Below are positions 56,201 to 64,000 of a stretch of DNA of 64,000 nucleotides, in pieces. The position numbers were made by a program, and so were the translations under genes. Position 1 is the stretch's first letter. The number at the start of each line of letters is the position of its first letter. The stretch comes from Notospermus geniculatus (Eukaryota; Nemertea; Pilidiophora; Heteronemertea; Lineidae): contig NMRB01000163.1 of the NCBI GenBank assembly GCA_002633025.1, positions 334,024 to 398,023 of the forward strand, given 5' to 3'. Below the pieces are notes generated by a model. The model ran no database searches, was not told where the DNA came from, and saw nothing but the letters and a program-made list of their open reading frames with translations.

Positions 56201-57824
56201 TGAATGGCCTTTCATTGAGGTATATCTTGTGTAGAGCAGATATCGTCACCTGTTGTGCAAATCAGAATCTTGTTTTATGGCATTTCTTTGTTTCATGTTG
56301 GCCAATCCTTGGCGAGAATAGGCCTACATTTATTATCAAGGCTTTTTATGAATAAAAAGATGCCGAGTGTGATCTTTGCTGTGTTGTAGGTGTTTGTCAC
56401 GATGTTGAACAAGCATTCTGACTTTTGCCTCGATGGCCTTGAGTTCTAATGGACAACACTCAGTCTTTGCTTGCCTGTTAGACAATTTTTTTTTGTTTTA
56501 GTCATCTCAAGAGTTCACTGCCTAGTCTCTTCTGAATAGACTCCAGATGCAGTCTTCTTGAAGTGCTCTTCCCACATTTCCTCCTTGAGTTCTCCACCGA
56601 GGTCAGCCGCCATGAACTGCCCACACTCCAGCATCAAAATAAGCAAACAAACCTTTGAGTTGTAATACAAGGTATTGCTTTTATTTTTGTAATACGTTGT
56701 CAACCTCCTGGATACATTTTAAATCAGCTTCGATCACTTTGTGATTGATAATAGCCCATACAAATAGAACCACTATAAGACTGATATATACCCCTTCCTT
56801 CTATAATGATTAACCTTTACCTAAACTCTATAACAAATATATGCATTATGAAAATAAGTCTTGGTAATACAACAACTGCAGTAAAACATGACTGCATTGA
56901 TTTAGCATCAAGGACTGTAGCATAGTTAATGTATATGCACAATAATTAACGGAAGATTATAACATCACACTAGGAATGAAAATGTTTGGTTTTTCATTTG
57001 AACCAAGTAATGGCTGACAAAACCCTAATTGTATGTATTCATGTTGATCATACAGAGAAATTATTGCATTATCTTCAATCCTAATGTGATTATGGCCCAT
57101 TAGAAAAGAATGTACTGGTATACAATGCTTAAATGATATCAAGGTCTGATCCACAGGCATGAAAAGACCGTTTTATCTTTCCCTCAGAGATGGAGCGCAG
57201 CCTCAATAGCACAACAGACAAAGAACATTTATTCTACATTTCAACAAATAGACTTCTGTTATTTTGATGGATTCTCACATGTACTTGACAAGAATTCCCA
57301 AGGATCAGACCTTGAAAAGCAAGAAGAAATATCCAACTCCTTTTAGGATGTACATATCTGAGAGTAAATAGTCACAACCAATGAATTAAAATCACCAGAT
57401 TTGAAAAGCTTATACAGGGACAGGGATAGAACATCAGACCTATTTAATTTCCAAGTACAGGTAACTTTATCTGTAGGACTTTGTACAAGAATAAATATGT
57501 TTTACAGATGAATTCAGGGTCTTGAGAGAAAGCGTTTTTACATCGTTACAGTGAAATGGCTTTACGGTTAAAGTAGCCACCTGTCTCCCAACGATTCCTT
57601 TCAAAGTGACATTGACCCGAAGCAAAGGTCACCTCGTCACAAAGCAGACCATGAGACACAACTGCCATTGACATAGATCATCATTTTACACATTAATATT
57701 AGCAGAATACATCTATAACCTGAAAATTATATTGTAAAGCAAACTCCTTTCCAAGGCTGGCAGTAAAATGACTGAGAGTAAATGATGGAAGAATAGATAA
57801 CTTGAATATTATGATAGCATATGA

Positions 57825-58058
57825 TAAAGTCTGGCAACATCTATCTTTGACCTAATGGAATGCGGAAGCTAGGAAATTGATCTTTGGATTTTCCACGGAC
57901 CTTTAATCACACGCGGCTATTGAATGACCGGTGGACAACGCGAACAATCGGGGAACGACCACAAGTGATCGACAGGCATGATTATAAACCGCAAAGCTCT
58001 GTCACATTACATGACTTCCGCATTCCATTAGGTCGAAGATAGATGTTGCCAGACTTTA
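57825..58058. repeat. Inverted-repeat element with long arms
   Basis: Arms of more than 40 bp: left begins taaagtctggcaacatctat and right ends with its reverse complement agatgttgccagacttta, including a gacctaatggaatgcggaag pair. 234 bp in all, MITE-like. Confidence 0.85.
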
Positions 58059-58816
58059 GTCGTGAAGCATTCTTCGGACCGAAACCTGGGGTCATAGGTC
58101 ATCTGACCTGACCTAGGGGTATATTGTAAAGAACTCGACTCTAACTACTTCAGTGTTCAATCTCTTAACTTAACGGGTGTTTATTTCATCAACTTAGCGG
58201 CGCTCCTTCATACAGGTCTCTACGCTTACGTCTCAATCCAAAACTCCCTCGAGTGACGCGCCCACGTCAGTGACGGTACAACACGCCTTCAGTGTTGGAT
58301 TCCTACAGTGTCTGAGACCCCATGATGTAGAACAAGTGATGCAGAGACCAATACCGTGCATGGTAACCAAGTGTTTCTATAGAGAATGCACAGGACCAGT
58401 TCACCACAACATACGTACCAGGTTTCAGATCAATAGCTCCAGCGGTTACGAAACGTGCCCTGCTAACGGAGTACGACAACGACGGATGCTGACCGACGGG
58501 GTGAGCTAAAAATAGTGAAAATGGTTTGATACCATTCAGCTGAATACATTCTTAATTACCGGTAGATTTCATAATTCACCAAGTAGAAAGACCAATATAG
58601 AAAGAGTCATTAAAATGATTCTGTACAGAAATTTACAAAGATACATGGATGCATAATGGGAAACTCTTCAACAGCTCCATGATGGAAGACATTTTTGAAG
58701 TGATGAGTTGTTTACTGTTAACATAGACCATTGCTATAAAGAGGGCAGCATAAAGCAATCAGGCCCTGTACCATGAATACTGGACACTTGATCAGGACTA
58801 GGTTGCCACTTTCAAT

Positions 58817-58982
58817 AGGATCTGTCAGCCAGTTGACCACTAGGTGTCACTACAGCCCAATTCAATGCATCTAGCGGACCGGGTCATTATCGATCGAGCA
58901 GCAATCACGTAGATTTTCCTGTACATTGGTCCGCTAAGACTTTGCTGCCATCTGTTGGCAATATGCGCGGCTGACTGCTCCT
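58817..58982. repeat. Dispersed 166-bp element, copy 2
   Basis: Highly similar to 8691-8856 over its full length, including cgatcgagcagcaatcacgt, in the same orientation. Confidence 0.85.
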
Positions 58983-61900
58983 ATTGACTCAACAAGTAGT
59001 TGATGACAATCATCAGGTGAAAATGAATTCCTGATAGAGGGATGTATTTCGATTAGATGAGATATATTGGATACTAGGATTCACTGATGAACATTCTAAT
59101 CTGATTTGGACCAGGTATGAGCCAGAGTTTGTGTCACGAAAGTAATTTGTGATGTCATTGGTATTGGAAAGGGACAGGGACTAATTTTTCTTCATTAAAT
59201 GCAATTTAAATTGAACCGTTTCCACTAATCAACAATTACAATAAACCATCAAACCGTATGCACATGAGACCTAGCACTAATGTATCTACCTGCAATGGTA
59301 TGACTGAAAACCCCAAACCACAATCACAACATACAAAACAAACCATGACTAAATAAAGGATTTTGACATTAATAACACACCTTGAAATATTTACCCTCCT
59401 CTCAAAATGACCAAAGATGAAGAGATACCAAGCGTTCAGTTTTGAGGGGGTGAACAAGAAACATTCAGTATCGAGTCCGCCCACCCAACCTCACTTTACT
59501 GTCACCTTTGTTACATGTATGTGTACAGTATCTTGAAACAAAGGGTCTCTGACATTCACTCTCTCTGAGAGAGACACTTCAGGAGTGACATAATGGCCTA
59601 TGCAATGACAAGGTTGAGCAATGTGATAATAAACACAAACAGATGAAGTTACCACCATGTCATACTTTCATCATGAGAAAATCTCTAAATTGGTCCTCAA
59701 GGTAGTACATACCATTTGTACATACTGACAAACTCTTGTTCCTTCTAAACGAAAACACATAAAAGAATATCAACATTTCAACTGATCTTGTAAATCTGAT
59801 CAGAAAATTCACTTGGAATGTTAATACATAATACCTAGTCTACTTTGGCACTGTCCAATCGTCACTCTGCTTTCACAAGGTTGAACAGGTCAACTCGTGA
59901 AGGAGTAAAAGTGAACTTTGATTCATTTTCACGGAAGTATTTTAAGCCCTACATCTGACCAGCTACTAGTTGTTGCGTAAAATCACAAGCCTCATCGCAT
60001 CACGAACGGAAAAGTGATGAACCAAAATGCACTCGTGATTTGGGAATATGGATGAAACTAGACCTAATCCTAACAAGAAATGCATCAAAAATTTAATCTG
60101 GATGTAACAACAACACTTCTATGCAGATTGACACACTGACTCAGAAACACCCCAAATCAACTATGCTCTACTTTTCGTCTGATAAATTTAAATTTCACTA
60201 TGAAATGCACAATCATCTAATGCCTTATTCATTCAAAACACACACTCCTCTATATACATCACCATTACCATTAATAATCTGGTTATAATCATAATATATA
60301 GATATAGATATATGGCCCATTTTTTCATATAGACAAAATCAATCTATACTACTACCATTCCATAGTCCCTGGAACATTTTGGTCTTGGATTCAATTCAAA
60401 TCATTGGATCATTCAAATCATTTATATCATCAAGTATTCCCTTCCCAAGCACAGTTATGTAAATTACGCCAGGTCTGACGGTATCTTCATATCACCGCTA
60501 CCAACCCGACTGATGAACCATTATAATTCAATGAAACTGTTTATGACATGATTATATATATTTAGCACTCAGACTAGTAATAGTATGGAAGCTTATTTTG
60601 AAGGTTACTAAGAAAGCACCACGAGTTTTTAATTAATTTCTATGCATAAAATGCCAAGATTCTTCTGTATTCAAACACTCAACAAGGCAAAACATCTAAC
60701 AAGCTACTAATACATTCTGCATAGAAGTTTCATTCAACTTCCATGATATTGGCTCAGCGAATGGTAAAGGCATATACAGCGCTGTATCACTTCCTGCATG
60801 AATAGCAAAGATAATCTTATGATTTTGACTTTTTTAAAGAAGTTTGTGATAAGTACAGCTCCTACCCTGGATATTATTCGCTACAGGATAAATCTCCACC
60901 GCAGTCACCAGTCTACTGAAGTCTACCTATTTCAAGAAACTAGACTTGAAAACGGCACGGATAAACTGAACCATCTTCCTCTCACCATCACCAATGTATC
61001 AAACAACATTAATTTAACCCTTGAACCCTTCACCTTATGTACTCAATCAGGATAGCAAGGCCGGTAACTACAGTAATACACACAGTACGCGTAGCACTTA
61101 TACATATGTACTTGGAAAGATAAGAAGAACATGCCAACCACATCCAAAGTAGGCAATATTTGGCCATATTTGCCATCGGCAGGTGTAAAGGTGCAGGCTA
61201 CCTTCAGTGCTGGCAGATGCTTCTTCCCACGATATGCTCTGCCCTTGGGCATATTGCTACACTTCTGTACTACTGTCACCTCCTTTTCTGAAATGCCAAC
61301 TGCATCATACAATTTCAGTTATCATTAATACATTTGATAATTTGACAGCAATGTCCTCTACGCACCATAAATCGAACTTCAATAGGTTTTTGGCAGTATG
61401 GAAGACTTCTAACTACATATCGAGTCAAAGTTCAACTATGGCACAGAACACATGAAATACATGGATAAATGTCAAGTTTAGTAAGGCATATACTCATGAC
61501 ATTTGGTTTGAGAGCTATTGCAGATCAACCCACAGCCCATCAATCTTCGGCTAATACTTCTTAACGAGACACTGTCCTCTCCTCAAGTGATGTGGAACAT
61601 GGTTGAAGTTCAGTAAAATACATGTATTGGAATCTCACACAGCATAGCACAACTATAGCCTTATTCACGAAGCATGCATGGGACTTGGGCTTGTAATGTG
61701 ACTGGTTGCACATTCCATCCCTACAGCTCTAGCATGGTGAAAGGATGGAGAACCAGATGACTTGCAGATCAGTGAGTCCCATCAAGGCTTTGAGAACAAG
61801 ACCCCAAATTGTCACCATAATTCAGATTTGACAACTCGGCTAATGAGAGACTGCCTGATCAAGAACCTCACACGTGTCCATATTCTCACTCAAAGAAATG

Positions 61901-62010
61901 GTTTCAAATCTGAGACAAAATCCACTACTAATATACTTTACTAATGCAACACTGTTGAATAACCTTTAACTCTGACTTAAAATACGTTTGTGGATGACTT
62001 AGGCGACATG

Positions 62011-62463
62011 TCAGGTGGTTTCCCCACCCTCATTTCCTTCCTCCACATGTTCAGGATCCTGGTCGTCCAGCCTCGGCGCATCCAACAGCTTCATGACGTA
62101 CTCATTCGACTTCTGGTTATTGCGTGACTGACAAACTTTGCGATGCTGAAGCAGATGGACGTATTTACTGAACGATTCGTTGCACCACGAGCAGGACACA
62201 TGCTGTTCCCGATGAACCAAACGGTGACGGGACAAGCTGCTTGAATGATTATAAGTGTTGCCACAGTCCGAGCAGCGGTATACACCAGACTTGCATCTGA
62301 AGCGTGAGTTTCCTAATCCTGTTCTGTAGATGCCAGTCAATGGGGTCAAACTCAGTGGGACCTTTGGCCCTCCCCTGGACGATTCCAGCTTTATTTTCCC
62401 CTCCACACAATCAAGGCTGGATGTTCCTGCGGTCGAGGTATTCAGCCCGTGCTCACGCAATAT
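62011..62463 (-). CDS. Lola-like zinc-finger terminal exon Z2
   Basis: Minus-strand exon opening in phase 0 after catcttatag with ILREHGLNTS and ending in a stop, 150 residues. Two fingers: CSDCGNTYNHSSSLSRHRLVH (C2H2) and CSWCNESFSKYVHLLQHRKVC (C2HC). The first finger's YRCSDCG-x-Y-x(2)-SSLSRH pattern is that of Drosophila lola C-terminal exons. An IKLES motif precedes it and an acidic tail follows. It lacks a 5' part; common exons should lie beyond 64000. Confidence 0.75.
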   Translation of the reverse strand: MLREHGLNTSTAGTSSLDCVEGKIKLESSRGGPKVPLSLTPLTGIYRTGLGNSRFRCKSGVYRCSDCGNTYNHSSSLSRHRLVHREQHVSCSWCNESFSKYVHLLQHRKVCQSRNNQKSNEYVMKLLDAPRLDDQDPEHVEEGNEGGETT

Positions 62464-63219
62464 CTATAAGATGAAATGATTCAAGCTGTTAACTTTAGGT
62501 TCTTGGCAGATTATTATTAAAAGAAGACATATTTATCATTCATCAATCAGAAATGAACTGCAACTTGGAAGAGAAAATAAACCTTGTTATAACTTGGCAA
62601 CTTGCTGCCTGTATTGAAAAGTAAATGACATTGCTGGATCAGGTGAAGTAACTCCTGCCGTTGAACTGGCCCAAATCAGAAAGTTGGGGCAAAGTTCAGC
62701 ATCAATAGTCATCTTTGTTGATGTTTACCGGTATATACAAATCAGTGATCATTGGCTCGGTGCACTTATTGGCTGATGAGAGAAGCCAATGGTCATCACA
62801 AAATGACTTATTATAAACAGATAAATCTACATACTACTGGTGATCATCATCATCATCATGATTTATGGGGTCAGCAGTAATAATCAGCATTTTCATGTAC
62901 CGGCAGTCATCATCCAAGGGTTATCCAAATGGAGAGAAAACATACTTCAGGACATGAGTAACTAACAGTCACAGAAGCCTTGCATTTCATTAGCACTTTT
63001 AAGATACCTGATGACCAATCATGTCCAGGGGTCATGGACTCAAAACTTCATAATAATCCATCACACCAAATTGTATTGAATGAAGTAGGTCCGCTTCACC
63101 TTGACAATGCTGATGATTATGACGGACCCCAAGAGCTGAGAAATGAGCAGAACATTATAATCAAGTGAAATTACCATGATCCCAAGAGCAAAGAAAGCTG
63201 ACAGCAAGTGAGATGTTAT

Positions 63220-63642
63220 CTATGTTATTGAAGTATTCCCACCACCGAGGTCCAATGGGTCAGAGTTGTTAAGTGCCAGGGGATGGTTGGCAGCAGGCCG
63301 GGTTGAAAGAGACGGCATGATTTGGTTATGCAATGAATCAGAGAGGTAGCGTGGAACTGTCTGCTGAAACTCTGCACGCCGTGTGCACATTTTCTTATGG
63401 CTGAACAATGTGTTGTAATTCAAAAACGTGCGTTGGCAAAAAGGACAGAAAAGCTGTTTCTGTTTGTGAATGAGTTTATGACGTGATAATCCGCTGGCGT
63501 AACGGTATGAATTTCCACACTGAACACATTTGTATTTTCCTACATCAGCTGTCGCCAAGCAGTCACCCAAAATTGATGTTGCAGTGGCTTGTGTATAAAT
63601 CCATGTATTTCCTCTAAGTTTCTTGTTCATGATTGCATCTTC
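63220..63642 (-). CDS. Lola-like zinc-finger terminal exon Z1
   Basis: Minus-strand exon opening in phase 0 after cttttacag with EDAIMNKKLRGN and ending in a stop, 140 residues. Two fingers in the same layout as Z2: YKCVQCGNSYRYASGLSRH then CPFCQRTFLNYNTLFSHKKMC. A duplicated sister of Z2, so most likely an alternative terminal exon of one minus-strand gene whose constant region is outside the window. Confidence 0.75.
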   Translation of the reverse strand, partial: EDAIMNKKLRGNTWIYTQATATSILGDCLATADVGKYKCVQCGNSYRYASGLSRHKLIHKQKQLFCPFCQRTFLNYNTLFSHKKMCTRRAEFQQTVPRYLSDSLHNQIMPSLSTRPAANHPLALNNSDPLDLGGGNTSIT

Positions 63643-64000
63643 CTGTAAAAGTAACAAAATAGAAGCCTTCCTTACACAAGGTCAGGCCTTCACTGGTATG
63701 GCTCCTCAAAACCAAAGTTAGGAAAGTTGACAAATATTGTATGATAAATGCTTGCAACTTAAAATACTATAACACACATCATGAAAATAAAATTACGACA
63801 AGCTATATTAGAGGTAAGGAGCACACAGACAACAGTTAAGAGGTATCAACAATAACTGTTAAAGAAGTGTGATTATTTGTATAGGTCAGCTTTGAAAGTA
63901 AAATGGAGTCAAAACTATATGGCACATGTGAGTGATACTACACTGAATTTTTTTGTGAATATTTGTCAGCATTTTTGTTATCAACACAGAGAGAGTCATT

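Larger units (their letters stand above)
50968..56840. repeat. 2.07-kb tandem duplication of cassette pairs
   Basis: Three head-to-tail units start at the shared text gaggttcatgttgggttat (near 50968, 52884 and 54956). Each holds a type-A then a type-B exon and about 600 bp of shared non-coding flank. Units 2 and 3 are the most alike; unit 1 lacks the fold-back insertion and has the damaged T11. Confidence 0.88.
56841..62010. other. Non-coding tract between the array and the minus-strand zinc-finger exons
   Basis: No supported exon in 5.2 kb. It is likely intergenic plus 3' UTR of the minus-strand gene. TTTATT (AATAAA on the minus strand) occurs near 57228-57233. It holds repeats at 57825-58058 and 58817-58982. 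Confidence 0.45.

Noticed and set aside
51772-56249. Minus-strand frames mirrored over T12, T14 and T16
   Set aside because: They are shadows of the plus-strand type-B exons.
58270-58509. 79-residue plus-strand frame in the 3' tract
   Set aside because: No splice context, no recognisable domain and no neighbouring exon support.

Overview
The window is animal nuclear DNA. It has spliced genes with GT/AG introns, AATAAA-type signals, many short fold-back repeats and one 630-base assembly gap. Frequent short words such as taggcct, acatgta and accggt, together with the gene set, suggest a marine invertebrate, perhaps a non-vertebrate deuterostome. That placement is an impression, not a measurement.

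Layout. (1) 711-3303 (-): NSUN4-type mitochondrial rRNA m5C methyltransferase, six exons, sharing a ~200 bp divergent promoter with (2) 3508-12409 (+): a Golgi class I alpha-1,2-mannosidase (MAN1A family), eleven exons. (3) 17310-21159 (-): a membrane-anchored JmjC/cupin-8 protein, ten exons, ending in the ER-retrieval-like tail KEEL. It lies head-to-head with (4) 24289-27465 (+): an hnRNP R/Q (SYNCRIP)-like RNA-binding protein with three RRMs and an RGG tail, whose usual N-terminal acidic domain is not visible. A long AT-rich non-coding tract (27.5-36.8 kb) follows.

(5) 36.8-56.2 kb (+) is the most unusual part. Two common exons encode a nuclear-looking coiled-coil/acidic protein with SUMO-type IKxEP motifs and an NLS. 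They are followed by at least sixteen tandem candidate terminal exons. Each opens at an AG acceptor, nearly all in phase 0, and each ends in its own stop. Fifteen encode a cysteine-rich zinc-ribbon like the C-terminal domain of piggyBac transposases, with no DDE catalytic domain in sight. One encodes about ten C2H2 fingers. The layout resembles Drosophila lola and mod(mdg4), where one N-terminus is joined to many alternative zinc-finger C-termini, but the module used here is transposase-derived. The array is still changing: a 2.07-kb tandem duplication, truncated copies, one out-of-phase exon, and a fold-back insertion with filled and empty sites are all visible.

(6) 62.0-63.65 kb (-): two further phase-0 terminal exons, each with a pair of lola-like zinc fingers. 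They belong to a gene whose 5' part lies beyond the window, and they converge on the array.

The housekeeping genes (1-4) are read by exon-by-exon splicing and protein-family recognition. Alternative splicing of the array is inferred from phase and exon structure and needs transcript evidence.
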